Part shown: positions 1-10,163 of the stretch, one piece after another
Position numbering within the stretch: the first letter of the stretch is position 1
Layout: each line of letters starts with the position of its first letter
DNA from: Nitzschia sp. DOCU1
Taxonomy: Eukaryota > Bacillariophyta > Bacillariophyceae > Bacillariales > Bacillariaceae
Length of the DNA: 64,000 nucleotides
Direction: 5' to 3'
Assembly (NCBI GenBank): GCA_951394045.1
Contig: OX595988.1
Span: forward strand, 2,247,352-2,311,351
Notes under the pieces: model-generated
What the model saw: only the letters and a program-made list of their open reading frames with translations
Database searches by the model: none
What the model was told of the DNA's origin: nothing
Position numbers and translations under genes: made by a program

Positions 1-1216
1 TTACGGTTGACGAATCGCAGTCAACATCACTAGTGATACCCGGACACACGCTGGGATTTCCGTCGTAAATATCCGCGTACACCGCATCGAAGTGCTCTAC
101 CAGACTGGTTGAAGTTAGAACACTTTCGCCATTCGACTTGGCAAGTGTCCCAGCCCAAACAGCGGCACATTCTCGCTGTCCCGGCGTACCATGAAACATG
201 AGCCCTTCAGTATCATCTACTATAGGATCCCCAAAAGTCATTGCGTGCTTAGCAACCAGGGAAACTTCATCCATGGAAAGATTTCCACCCTGTTGGTGAG
301 CCAGGTAGTACACACTGAATACATCACACATTAGCTCCAATCGCTCCTTGTCGTCCAGAGGGACATTTTGAAACACAGATGTTGGATCCAACAACCCAAT
401 ATCCGACTGGATCACGTGACAAAATTCATGCCCCAAAATAAAATCCATTCCAAGACTGCTATCGACGGAGGAATTGTCGATAAATTCCAGCGTACCATCT
501 CCCAGCAAAATAAGCCTGGGATCATCTCCAACAAATGGCAACAACTCCGGACTCAAAGCACTCGGGAAGGCGGTTTGTGTGTTTAACGTGAGAAACGGAC
601 TGTTGTATCCTCCTGGTAATTTCTGGATGTAGCTATCCATCGAGGCCGCCCAATCGTCGCATGTGTAGAAAGCACACGATGTGAAGAGGCCTGCTTGTTC
701 GAATAGGCTGCAAAGTGCAATCAAGCTGTCGGCCGTTGCAATATCAGCTCCGTGGACACCCAGCAAAGTGACGGGATCGGAACTTGTTGCTCCCAAGGTA
801 GGATCGTGGAGCCGCCAAAAGGCTTCAATGTCTTCCATCCGAGCCAACACCATGTCCGTATACTCTCCACTAGCACCAAAATATTCCCCATCTTCGCTCT
901 TGTCAATGAGGAACTTGTAAACAAATGCCATATAGTCCACGCCAACATCAATCAATGTCTGCAAGTCTACCAAGGACACTCCGGCCAATGCGTTAATTGT
1001 GAACTCTGTAAACTCGGAATTACACACATTGAAGATGCTCTGTAGTTGCCGAGAATCGTTGGCGTCCTGCCTCATACGAAGAAGACTCTTCGACCAGAGA
1101 TTGCGGTTGTCGAACAATGGAACTATTTGTCCATCAGGGACCTTGACGCCAAGAGCCCCGTCCAGCAATACCAGGAGCGCGACTACCCACGCTAGTAGTC
1201 GGAACGTTGTGGACAT
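1..1216 (-). CDS. Secreted neutral zinc metallopeptidase (YpfJ-like), C-terminus off the window
   Basis: The open frame runs without a stop from the ATG at 1216-1214 to the window edge (about 405 codons), so the C-terminus is missing. The chosen start is followed at once by a hydrophobic leader (MSTTFRLLAWVVALLVLLDG), a typical signal peptide, so the product should be secreted or lumenal. Around residue 263 there is a zinc-binding HEFCHVIQ motif (HExxH). Further on come LELMCDVFSVYY and FHGTPGQRE. In order and spacing these resemble the HEfGHhvQ, ELqADcfAG and HGTseQR blocks of the bacterial neutral zinc metallopeptidase family (PF04228, YpfJ), the second block normally supplying the third metal ligand. 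Zinc peptidase activity is inferred from these motifs; substrate unknown. Family membership is moderate confidence because the second block has Cys-Asp in place of Ala-Asp. Confidence 0.7.
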   Translation of the reverse strand, partial: MSTTFRLLAWVVALLVLLDGALGVKVPDGQIVPLFDNRNLWSKSLLRMRQDANDSRQLQSIFNVCNSEFTEFTINALAGVSLVDLQTLIDVGVDYMAFVYKFLIDKSEDGEYFGASGEYTDMVLARMEDIEAFWRLHDPTLGATSSDPVTLLGVHGADIATADSLIALCSLFEQAGLFTSCAFYTCDDWAASMDSYIQKLPGGYNSPFLTLNTQTAFPSALSPELLPFVGDDPRLILLGDGTLEFIDNSSVDSSLGMDFILGHEFCHVIQSDIGLLDPTSVFQNVPLDDKERLELMCDVFSVYYLAHQQGGNLSMDEVSLVAKHAMTFGDPIVDDTEGLMFHGTPGQRECAAVWAGTLAKSNGESVLTSTSLVEHFDAVYADIYDGNPSVCPGITSDVDCDSSTV

Positions 1217-2438
1217 GGCAAAGCTCCTGTCCTTGGTTGTTGTTTGCTCTTTTCCGCTCGTCGAAACCAGTTGTAAACTTGCCCGTGAACAAAGTCGCAC
1301 TTGTGTACGTTGTCCTATTTTAGTTTTGTCGACTGTTAATGGTCATGGGGATGAGAGTCGTGTCGTGTTGCCTTGGTCGTCGGGAGCCAGGAGCATCCGG
1401 AAGAAAGAAAACGGACACGTGCAAGATTTTCGTTTCCCTTCTCCAGCCACATCAGCCAGCATGACTGGAATCTTTGACACGTTAGACCCAAATTAGACTA
1501 AAACGACCATTCTGTGTCCTGTAGAAAAAGAATGGAAGTGCTCGTAGAAGACCTCCTTTGTCAAAGCTTTTTGAGGTAATTGTCCGCATCCTTTCTTCTG
1601 GGTCGTCCAATCCAATACTTGGGACAAGTACTCTACATCATGTCGTCTTGATAATAAAAACTGACGGGGGTTCAAGGGATGATTTGTAAACCCAATCAGG
1701 TATTTGCTTTGGCCACGCGGAAGGAAGGAAAAAAGCAATGCATTACTAAACACACACTAGCTGTACTACTTTTAACGGCCCGTGCATGGATTCACCGAGA
1801 GACCAATGCAACCCACATTCTAAAATCGTTGTTCGTTCCAATGCTCGGTCTCGAGGGTTCTTCTTGTAGACCAATGTGGGCGATTCAATTGCATTCAAAC
1901 AATGACTGTTACTCCACAACAAATCGTGCAAAGAAATCCACGATTACTAAGCGTGAATCGTCGAACCGGTACAGTCGTCCATATATTGTTTCATTGGCAT
2001 CAAGTTTGATGATGATCATGCGTTGGATTGGATCTTCTCTCTCGTTAACCAGTGTGACCTATGTTGCTTTGAATCCAAATGCAAGCTGCGCTCTCACCCA
2101 ACAAAAATGTGAGCACAATTTGAACAAGTGCGATCTCTATGTATTTCAAAACCTTTTGCGCGCCTTTTTCTCGAGCGTCGGCATGTCCTCTGCCATATGG
2201 ATACTTAAGGGACGTGAGCTGGCAGGCATGTCTAAATTTTTTGGTTGGATAGATACTTAAAGCAATTTGCGTGTGTGTTGTGCCGGTGCCTCATTCGAAC
2301 CCAATCGTTCCATTTCGTCACAATATTGAACCGAGATTCCGTGTTTGTCGGTCCTTGTGTTTCTCTCTCTGAAAATCCTTTACGACGTTGCCCTTGGTTC
2401 CGTCTTTCACATTTGGAGATAAATATAACTTGTGCACC
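1217..2438. other. Intergenic, probable divergent promoter region
   Basis: This lies between the start of the minus-strand peptidase and the start of the plus-strand repeat protein, so both promoters must be here. An open frame of 193 codons (1679-2260, +) has no recognisable domain and ordinary random-looking composition; I do not call it a gene. No repeat or RNA gene seen. Confidence 0.5.
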
Positions 2439-5400
2439 ATGGTAGAAACAACACGTTTGAACACTACAGTCGTAGTGACTCCTCCGGCATCTGCCACTAA
2501 AAGTGGCAAGGGGGTCCCCTCCAGTGGTGCGACCGCCGCGGAAACGCCGACGGCAGGATCCCCCGACAGCAACAACATCCGCGTTGTCAAATTGGACGAT
2601 TCTTCCTCGGAGGATTCGGCCCCGACTACGCCTCGTAAAGATGATTACAGCAACTACAATAACCGCTCGATTGGAAGCATTACGGAAGAAAGTGATTCCG
2701 CTGCGACGACTCCCAAACGCGTTGGTTCTTCTTCTGGTAGCAAAGGAGGGTCGACGCGAGGGACTCTCTTGTCGCAAATGCAAGATGCCATTCCTTCACC
2801 CGACTCCGTGGCGAATGGAAAGCATCGTTTTATGGAGTTGGATGTGTCTGCCTTGACGACTCCTCCATTGCCAGAAACTCCCCCGACCAAGAATGCCTCT
2901 CGCTTTGTGGACGGCTGCAAAATGGAGACGGATTCGCAGGAAACGCCCGTCAAGCCGAGCAAACTTTATTTTCCACAGGACCCTTCGAAGCGGGACCTCC
3001 ATATGGTGGCTCCAGCTCCAAATAAGACTTCTCCTGGTGCCTTGATGCATCCCCTCTCGGGGCTGTCGGTGCCCTATGCCATGGCCCCCGTAGATTCCTA
3101 CGCTTCCCAGCCCTTTGACTGCGTTGAAGATGCCAAGCGTAAAATGTTTCCTCCTCGACCAGAAGACGACTCGGACGAAGAGTTGTTTGTGGATGAAGAC
3201 TATACTATCAACGACAAGAAGGATACTGCCCCTAAACCACTGGTTCGAACCCTCTTTGGCTGGGTCGAGACGGCTGTGAGCACTGAATCGGTCAAGTCCA
3301 CTACCCCTATCAAGGCCAGGGTACTCAGTGATCGAGACGTGGGACTAAATCATCCCAGGGATCGATCTTTTGTGAGAACGACTCTGACCGAGGAGGAGCC
3401 GATTCTACCAAAGACGGAGGAACTGGAAAAACGCATGTTTCGTCCGTCCTTGGATGGTCCAGGCCACTCTGCTTTGGTAGCTAGCAAGTGGTTCGGTTCT
3501 GGAACACAGGATGAAGAAGACGAACCTGGTCACATTGACCATGTCAAGGAGGCCATCGCAGAAGCTCTCGAAAAGAAGCGAGAAGTCAATTTCGTCGAAG
3601 AAAAGAAGAAAAGGCCGCCTCGAAACTGGTACAATACTTGCCTGTATGCTGGAATCATTGTCGTCATGATTATTATTGTGATCATTTCGTCCATGCTCTT
3701 GGCGGGCAATGCTCGAGATGAAAAGAAGGCCGCTTCTGCCCAGGATGACGGTGATGACAGCTTGTTCCCTGGAGGGTTCTATTCCACCACCAACCAGTTT
3801 TGCACTGGTGCCGCACCGCTAACAGAACTCGGAGTCGTCTACTCGGGTACGACCAAAGACTCTGCCTGGAATGATAGCGTTGATAAATGTGGCGATTTCA
3901 TGAGCACCGGACGATCTTCTTGGTTTGTCTACAAGGCTGAAACGAGTCAAATGATGGAGGCCTCGACTTGTGGTGCAGGTACTGACTTTGACACGCGAAT
4001 TACGGTGGGGTCGGGCCGTTGTGAGCAATTGACCTGTGTCACCTTTAATGATCAGGCCTGTGGTGACCAAAGTCGCGCGGTTTGGTACGCTCAAGCCGGA
4101 CGAACCTATTATATCAATGTGCACGGGTATCGTATGGCCAAGGGCAACTTTGAGCTTGTGGTCCAACCCACCAATCAAAACGATCAGTGCAATTCAGCCT
4201 TTGGTCCGGTCGCGGTCGGTTCCACCGTCTATGGCACCACATCAGGAAGCAATCTGGACAATGCGATGGATCAGTGTGGAGATGTCAATCTCCAACAGAC
4301 CCCCGGAGTTTGGTACAGGTTGGCGGACTTGGAAGGGTGGCTTCGAGCCGAAGTTGTCTCTCGTCACTCGGGCTTTCTTCCCCAAGTGTCTGTCTACAGT
4401 GGTGTGGGTTGCAGTCTCCTAGCCTGTGAAGGTGGTAGCAGCACTGGAAGTCTGGCATTTAAAGCCACCAGTGGCATGACTTACTACATCCTGGTCAACG
4501 GTCTGAACACTGCAAAGGGAGACTTTGATTTGTCTCTCTCATGGGAATATCAAGATGCATGCGAGTTTGCAACTCCTCTGCCCGTGAACGGCCCTGCCTT
4601 TGCTGCCACTACGACTGCTGCACGATTGCACGATGTTCCTCCCTGTGGAGAAATCGGGTTCCACACGGCCCCTGGAATGTGGTTTTCCGTCACTGGAACT
4701 GGCAACATGCTTTCTGCAACTACTTGTGGCAAAAACTCGGAATTGGATTCCCACGTTTCCGTCTTTCGCAATGGATGTACTGCTCTTCAGTGCGTAGGAT
4801 CCACTGGTCAAGATTTGCCCTGTGGCGCTAGCGGCGCTGTCTCGTGGTTCTCCGAGAGTGAAACCGAGTATATCATTTACGTTTCTGGCCGCGGTGGCCG
4901 CGTCGGTGACTTTACTCTGTCCATCACCGACAGCTCCACCCAAGCTGGAGAAATGTGCCAAACGTCCGTTGCCCTCGGATCGGGCACTATTACTGTTACT
5001 GGATCAACCGTGGATGCCGAAACGACTTCTAATGTGTGTGGCAATATTACATCGGCTGAAGGTGTCTGGTACGAATTTGTGGGTACCGGCAGTACCATGA
5101 CTCTTTGGACGTGTGATCCTCAGACCACCTTTGATGCTCGAGTATCCGTCTTTACTGGTACTTGCACTAGTCTCACTTGTGAGTATGCTTCATCGGCATC
5201 CTGTAGTGAGCTATCCAACGGTCCTTCGCAGTTTACTACGGTAGCTGGTGTCAAGTACCACATGCTGGTTCATGGCAGCGAACCCGACATGACAGGATCG
5301 TTTTCATTGACCATGTCGGACGCTGCCACCAACGAAGCTTGCGCCAGTGCCACGCTCATTAGTGCTGACACCAACACGTATTTTGGAAGCACAACGGATG

Positions 5401-5738
5401 TTACCGACGGCCGTGCCATTTTCTGTGCCGATGGGGAAGATACCACCGAAGGACCCAAGGGTGTTTGGTACACCTTTGAAGGTACCGGTGGTCGTTTTTC
5501 GTTTAGCACCTGTTCCGAAAACACCGAGTTCGCCACTGCCATCGACGTCTTTTCGGGCGCTTGCCTCGACCCAGAATGTGTGGAGACCGAATATACGGCT
5601 TGTGGCTTCCAGGGCGTCGCGACATTCTCCACCGTGCAAGGAGAAACCTACTTCGTTCGAGTCAGTGCTGCCAATGCCGACGAATCCGGCAGCTTTGTGT
5701 TGAGCGTTTCCGTCAAAAATCTCTTTTTTGGATGGTAG
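2439..5738 (+). CDS. Type II single-pass membrane protein with five PPC-like extracellular repeats
   Basis: An in-frame Met exists at 2388, but the ATG at 2439 has a strong CACCATGG context and is preferred (1099 aa). Residues 1-400 are Ser/Thr/Pro/acid-rich and lack any signal peptide. One membrane segment (about 402-422, YAGIIVVMIIIVIISSMLL) follows a Lys/Arg-rich stretch, which predicts the N-terminus inside and the C-terminus outside. The outside part holds five repeats of about 125 residues starting near 451, 580, 705, 837 and 965. Each has a Cys near its start, a CG before a GVWY-like block, a TCG..fDt.vsVfsG.C block, a second CG, and a tYyi.V.G....G.F.L ending. This resembles bacterial pre-peptidase C-terminal (PPC) beta-sandwich domains. 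There are no enzyme motifs; a cell-surface or adhesion role is inference. No intron is needed. Confidence 0.75.
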   Translation: MVETTRLNTTVVVTPPASATKSGKGVPSSGATAAETPTAGSPDSNNIRVVKLDDSSSEDSAPTTPRKDDYSNYNNRSIGSITEESDSAATTPKRVGSSSGSKGGSTRGTLLSQMQDAIPSPDSVANGKHRFMELDVSALTTPPLPETPPTKNASRFVDGCKMETDSQETPVKPSKLYFPQDPSKRDLHMVAPAPNKTSPGALMHPLSGLSVPYAMAPVDSYASQPFDCVEDAKRKMFPPRPEDDSDEELFVDEDYTINDKKDTAPKPLVRTLFGWVETAVSTESVKSTTPIKARVLSDRDVGLNHPRDRSFVRTTLTEEEPILPKTEELEKRMFRPSLDGPGHSALVASKWFGSGTQDEEDEPGHIDHVKEAIAEALEKKREVNFVEEKKKRPPRNWYNTCLYAGIIVVMIIIVIISSMLLAGNARDEKKAASAQDDGDDSLFPGGFYSTTNQFCTGAAPLTELGVVYSGTTKDSAWNDSVDKCGDFMSTGRSSWFVYKAETSQMMEASTCGAGTDFDTRITVGSGRCEQLTCVTFNDQACGDQSRAVWYAQAGRTYYINVHGYRMAKGNFELVVQPTNQNDQCNSAFGPVAVGSTVYGTTSGSNLDNAMDQCGDVNLQQTPGVWYRLADLEGWLRAEVVSRHSGFLPQVSVYSGVGCSLLACEGGSSTGSLAFKATSGMTYYILVNGLNTAKGDFDLSLSWEYQDACEFATPLPVNGPAFAATTTAARLHDVPPCGEIGFHTAPGMWFSVTGTGNMLSATTCGKNSELDSHVSVFRNGCTALQCVGSTGQDLPCGASGAVSWFSESETEYIIYVSGRGGRVGDFTLSITDSSTQAGEMCQTSVALGSGTITVTGSTVDAETTSNVCGNITSAEGVWYEFVGTGSTMTLWTCDPQTTFDARVSVFTGTCTSLTCEYASSASCSELSNGPSQFTTVAGVKYHMLVHGSEPDMTGSFSLTMSDAATNEACASATLISADTNTYFGSTTDVTDGRAIFCADGEDTTEGPKGVWYTFEGTGGRFSFSTCSENTEFATAIDVFSGACLDPECVETEYTACGFQGVATFSTVQGETYFVRVSAANADESGSFVLSVSVKNLFFGW

Positions 5739-5966
5739 ATACCATTGCTGCGAGTATCCTATCTCGACGAGCCACGCATACTACTATTATTGAGGGAGCT
5801 GTTTTCTTGTTCTCTTTGCTCGTTTTGTATCAACATACATTTTATATACTAATGATAAGGAAGAAGTTAGTTAATCAACCAATCGAATAACAAACATTAT
5901 GTAGTAAGGCCTGCATCTCTCCCCTCCCTGTGACTGTGCATCCATTCCAACCAACGAATAACGATG

Positions 5967-7946
5967 TTACGGTGACACGGGCCGCATGGGACGAAAGGAA
6001 AAGAGTGCATGTTCAATCACATTTGTTGTTTCATCACCATTTGCTTTTGAAAATTGTGGCATCAAATACAGGGGTGTCGCGGCGGCATGATTCTTTTGTT
6101 GGGATTCTTCCTGTTCTTGTTGCAAATGATTTTGAATCTTGACGGCTTCTTCTAGTCGTTGTTGAATGATTTCCCCCGACACGACTCCCGATTCAAATTG
6201 TTCAATCATGGCTTGAACTTGTTGAAAATCATGCTCTCCTACTTTCGATCGTTTGCGAGGCGAAAAGTCATCGTTTTGTTCATTCGTTTGTTCTTTCTCC
6301 TTTAATGCCAAATGTCGTTGTTGCATTCCTTCCAATAATCCCACCAATGATCGTGTCACATCCGGAATATACTTGGTCAATCGACTTTGACGTTCCTTTT
6401 GATCTCGCAAGGCATTTCGTTTTTGCAAATGCGTACGCAATTGTTGACAACACGATTGTAAGGCACGTTTGACCGAATGAGAAATTTCCGTAATATCATC
6501 ACCAATATATTCCTTGCCGGTGCCTTTATAGGGGATTTTGGTACTGACAATACTGACAAAGACTCCAATCTTGTCGCGTTTGTGATCGATTTTATACGAC
6601 GACCATTTGATTTTGGTTTGAGCGACACGGGTCGATACATCGGCACCGGCTTCAAACAAAAGAGGAATTCGATTGGCAAATCGAATGACATTAATGCCTT
6701 CCTTGACGTCTTTGCCACCCAAACTCACAGCCGCTTCCACCACGAAGGGATGACCTTCATAGGCACACGGTTTATCGCGGGCCGTGGCAACATAGTCGGG
6801 CTCTAATACTTTGCGAATGCCCAAATTCAAATTGTATTCTCCCAGGGGCGACAAACAAGATCCATCGGGTGGTTTAAAGAGTTGGACCGTCCTGAGTACT
6901 TGGACAAGTTTGGTAATTTGACGATCCGTCAACTGCTGGGGTGCTACCTCTTCTAAAATACCACATTCTTGACAAATGCGCTGGGCGACACTTGGTGTGA
7001 CACACGACAATTCCTTTTCCAAGAATTTTGGGAGTGTCGTTTGTTTGGTTTGATGCAACAATTGTTGAATGACCAGATTATTGACACTGGATGGATGATG
7101 TTGGACTTGACGTGCCGGTGGTGGCATTTGTTCACTCCGACGTTGATATTGAATTTGTAAATTGCGTTGCGGTTCCGCCACATTTTCATACGCCAAACTA
7201 AGAGCGGCATAGGGCGTGACAATGGCAAGTTCACGCAAATATTGGACAATCCGAGCCTTGTAGGTCGTAAAGTTGCCAGCAATCAAAATCTCCAATTGTG
7301 TCCCGACAAATTGCTTGATAGCATTAGGATGTTTTTTGTGTGAAATAATCTTTGGCGTATTCTTGGCAATGTCCATATCCAAAGTACACGTGGAATAGTG
7401 CGTGGGTATCGGACTATTGGCTTTGGGTCGATGCGCCGTGGTGATTTCAATCGGAACGCCCGTACTTTTCTTGGACCAAATCAAGGCCATTTTGGCCCCT
7501 AAACCAAACTTTCCTCGGGTTTGACGGACCCCATATTTCGAACCACTCAATACACGACCTAACAAGTCGGGAATCTTGTCGTGCTGCATGCCACAACCAT
7601 TGTCTTTGACGCTAATGCGAAAATACGCTTCAGCGCCTCGACTTTTTTTGGTGGCAGTTTCCTCTGCTTTCTTTCCCTTGAAGAGTTCGACATCCTTCGT
7701 GTGACCCGAAATTCCTCGTACTTTGTTAAATTCGGCTTGCGTCAATTCTTGGACCTTGACTTCAATGTCTGGAAGCTGTCCAATGGTTTCGCAAGCATCC
7801 AAGGAATTTTCCACCAGTTCGCGAATGCTCGTATACAAAGATTTGCCTAAATTGTCAAAGCCGGCAATGGCTTGATTTTCCGCAAAAAATTCCGCAGGAC
7901 TCTTTTGAAGTTGAGTTTCGCCGCCAATGGAAGATTTGGGGGGCAT
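5967..7946 (-). CDS. TOP6B: DNA topoisomerase VI subunit B
   Basis: The 659-residue protein matches the full length of plant and archaeal Topo VI B. The GHKL ATPase site is plain: RELVENSLDACE (N box, near residue 50), VKDNGCGM (ATP-lid Asp and Gly) and RGKFGLGAKMALIWSK (lid and glycine box). The transducer follows; the segment WSSYKIDHKRDKIG probably carries the lysine that contacts ATP gamma-phosphate. The C-terminus is a charged tail of about 100 residues with coiled-coil character. With subunit A (not in this window) the enzyme passes one DNA duplex through another to relax and decatenate DNA; in plants it is needed for endoreduplication. The gene is one uninterrupted frame whose start Met begins MPPKSSIGGE. 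There is no sign of decay. The catalytic A subunit must be elsewhere. Confidence 0.95.
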   Translation of the reverse strand: MPPKSSIGGETQLQKSPAEFFAENQAIAGFDNLGKSLYTSIRELVENSLDACETIGQLPDIEVKVQELTQAEFNKVRGISGHTKDVELFKGKKAEETATKKSRGAEAYFRISVKDNGCGMQHDKIPDLLGRVLSGSKYGVRQTRGKFGLGAKMALIWSKKSTGVPIEITTAHRPKANSPIPTHYSTCTLDMDIAKNTPKIISHKKHPNAIKQFVGTQLEILIAGNFTTYKARIVQYLRELAIVTPYAALSLAYENVAEPQRNLQIQYQRRSEQMPPPARQVQHHPSSVNNLVIQQLLHQTKQTTLPKFLEKELSCVTPSVAQRICQECGILEEVAPQQLTDRQITKLVQVLRTVQLFKPPDGSCLSPLGEYNLNLGIRKVLEPDYVATARDKPCAYEGHPFVVEAAVSLGGKDVKEGINVIRFANRIPLLFEAGADVSTRVAQTKIKWSSYKIDHKRDKIGVFVSIVSTKIPYKGTGKEYIGDDITEISHSVKRALQSCCQQLRTHLQKRNALRDQKERQSRLTKYIPDVTRSLVGLLEGMQQRHLALKEKEQTNEQNDDFSPRKRSKVGEHDFQQVQAMIEQFESGVVSGEIIQQRLEEAVKIQNHLQQEQEESQQKNHAAATPLYLMPQFSKANGDETTNVIEHALFSFRPMRPVSP

Positions 7947-8320
7947 GATGATGAGAATAGAAGAAGAAAAAGAAGAAGGATAAAGTCAACAAAGTGTGGG
8001 TGTCTACTAGCAGCAGCAATGACAACAATGTGGCTAATGGCTCACCAATGCTGCCGCTGGGAAACCGCCGTGCTTTTCCGTGCGCCAAAAAATCCATGAT
8101 CGATGTAGTCGATTCATCCGACCAGGCGCTCGCTCGCCATTACAGTACAACAACAAGGTCTTGCCGTGAAGCAAAAACAAGCAATGGAGTAGTGGATGAT
8201 ACAAGAGGATGGTTTGGTACATACCTCACTGACATGACAAGAACGACACGCTACTGACTGATAGTAGCACTTTTTGGTGAGATTATACAAAATATCTACG
8301 GCTGATACTACCGGTAGTAG
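7947..8320. other. Intergenic, with the 3' flank of the sulfotransferase duplication
   Basis: Holds the promoter of the TOP6B gene and, near 8200-8320, a block (aagaggatggtttggt ... ggtgagattatacaaaatat) that recurs downstream of the second sulfotransferase at about 9910-10140. A 12-bp palindrome ACTACCGGTAGT lies near 8308-8319. Confidence 0.6.
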
Positions 8321-9577
8321 TTAACCATCCAGCCACTCAATCTGTACTTGCTTCAATGACTCTAGTGGTCGTTGACTTCGTAGTTCTTGATAAAATCGAA
8401 GATCAAACGAATTGACTTGATGAAGTTGTTCCATGAACTCGCCTGGCGGAGACTTTCTGCGTCGGAATCTATTCTTGTTGGCATGTACGATTTGCGTCTC
8501 TTGTCTTGTGTAATTGCTCATCCCCACACTTTTTGCAAGGATCAAAGCGCATTGTTCCAGATCTTCCAGAAAACACACAAAATCCAACTGACGAATCGCA
8601 AAATCGACGGCATTTTGATAGGCTTGTTCGTGTACCGGAGTGTTGCAATACTCCCGATGATGGTAGTTGGTCCACGTGGTGGACAAACCAGAAAACATAC
8701 GCACCATATCGTTTTGATACTGGCACCACGTCGGACATGTTGCATCTCGAAAATTGATTGCAGCAGGGGTATTGTTTGTTGATAAACATGGGTTCCCGTC
8801 ACCTGGTTTGTGGTGGTGGTAGTATAAAGCGGAAATGACCCTGTCAATGGGTTCTCGTATCGTTGTCATGGTGATGCAATTCTCCGTCTGAGTCTTGTTG
8901 GTAAAGTGTGGTGGAACAAAATGCCCCATGTGCCAGAAATTCGGTGCATAACTGGTCTGGGATATAAAGTTTTGGGAGTACCAGGATAATGCAGTCCAGT
9001 TCAAATAATCGGAGAAGATTGGTTTTAGCATCTCGCCAGTAGACAACCCACCGACTTTAGGAATGTGGTAGAATACGAGACATCGTCTTCGCTTCAGTAC
9101 AACCTTGGAATCAACCCTTTCCCCTACAGCAGTAGCAGTCGTCGTCGTGGTATCTGGGCCAGTCATTGTTGTTGGTGTTATTTCTTCGGAACGATTTCGA
9201 CCGGTTGCGGACGCAGATAATCTCGTATACGTCACACTTTGTTCAGCAGTGGTAGTGTTATTTGGATCGAACGTAATCGTATGGTTGCTACCATCTCGAC
9301 CAGCAAAGTTTGCAGCAGCAGCAGCAGCTTTACTAGTGACACTGGCATCAAGGACTATTTCGGCGTGCTTCTGGGAGGGAATAGAATGACCATTCACGTT
9401 ACTGGTCGAGTAGTATCGCGTGAGCATCACGTCATGGTAAAGCGACCACAGACCGACGGAAACGAGAATGCTGGTGAGAAAGAATTTCGGCCTCTTCTTG
9501 GTAACTCCAGCAACGCCAGCATCCTTGCTGCGCCTTGTAGTTTCGGTCGGATCTACTGGTGCGCTCAATGTTGTCAT
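8321..9577 (-). CDS. Golgi-type carbohydrate sulfotransferase, copy 1
   Basis: Predicted 418 aa from the Met at 9577 (MTTLSAPVD); an upstream in-frame Met at 9661 would add 28 residues, but the paralog aligns best from 9577. Layout is that of a type II Golgi enzyme: short cytosolic tail, one membrane anchor (about residues 29-48, FFLTSILVSVGLWSLYHDV), a Thr/Ser-rich stalk, then the catalytic domain. RRRCLVFYHIPKVGGLST fits the 5'-phosphosulfate-binding loop, and REPIDRVISALYY fits the 3'-phosphate-binding block that contacts PAPS. HMGHFVPPHF and CPTWCQYQNDMVR are shared with the neighbouring copy. It should transfer sulfate from PAPS to sugars of secreted glycans; the acceptor is unknown. It is a tandem duplicate of the gene at 10164-11429, nearly identical over much of the catalytic domain. 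Confidence 0.82.
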   Translation of the reverse strand: MTTLSAPVDPTETTRRSKDAGVAGVTKKRPKFFLTSILVSVGLWSLYHDVMLTRYYSTSNVNGHSIPSQKHAEIVLDASVTSKAAAAAANFAGRDGSNHTITFDPNNTTTAEQSVTYTRLSASATGRNRSEEITPTTMTGPDTTTTTATAVGERVDSKVVLKRRRCLVFYHIPKVGGLSTGEMLKPIFSDYLNWTALSWYSQNFISQTSYAPNFWHMGHFVPPHFTNKTQTENCITMTTIREPIDRVISALYYHHHKPGDGNPCLSTNNTPAAINFRDATCPTWCQYQNDMVRMFSGLSTTWTNYHHREYCNTPVHEQAYQNAVDFAIRQLDFVCFLEDLEQCALILAKSVGMSNYTRQETQIVHANKNRFRRRKSPPGEFMEQLHQVNSFDLRFYQELRSQRPLESLKQVQIEWLDG

Positions 9578-10163
9578 TGTATGCTTATCGGCAACCACCA
9601 CAATCACCCATAAGCTGTATCGTATTTGTACACAATCGAAAGGAGTAAGATAACGGCACACGGCACTTCTCTCTCGGCACCACCGCCGTTTTTCGCACCG
9701 CCACCATCCATGGGCAGCATCATCGTTTCGGCGGAATATTCAAAATTTCAAAAGAAAGTCGAAGTGGTCCAATCACAGCACGCGAGCGACCACGCGTGCA
9801 TAACCCTGGGTTAAGTCGACAGGGTCATTTCTTCGCCCTGCCGCCGGCCGCCAGTAATAGCACGCATTGATGGATTGAAGATCTTTCCTTAGAGCATGAT
9901 AGTTGCTGATCCAAGAGGATGGTTTGGTTCCTCGCTGACATGACAAGAATAGATGATCATCTTCTCCTTGTACTGATGACTCACGAGGATAAAACTTGCT
10001 CTACGTTGGACCTAGTCAGGCAGCAAGCACACTGGAATGCTGCACTCAAGGTACTATCTCATCATCCCAAAATAGGACCACATATTGTGGAGCACTTCTT
10101 GGTGAGATTATACAAAATATCTACGGCTGATACTAGTAGTTAGCCATCCGCTGATACTAGTAG
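9578..10163. other. Intergenic: promoter of copy 1 and 3' flank of copy 2
   Basis: Part of the tandem duplication. The 3' flank of copy 2 contains an extra segment of roughly 130 bp (about 9952-10090) that is absent behind copy 1. A 24-bp direct repeat (gctgatactagtagttagcc plus atcc) occurs twice side by side near 10127-10174. No separate gene supported. Confidence 0.55.

Noticed and set aside
1679..2260. 193-codon open frame on the plus strand
   Set aside because: No motif, random-looking composition, and it occupies the space needed for two promoters.
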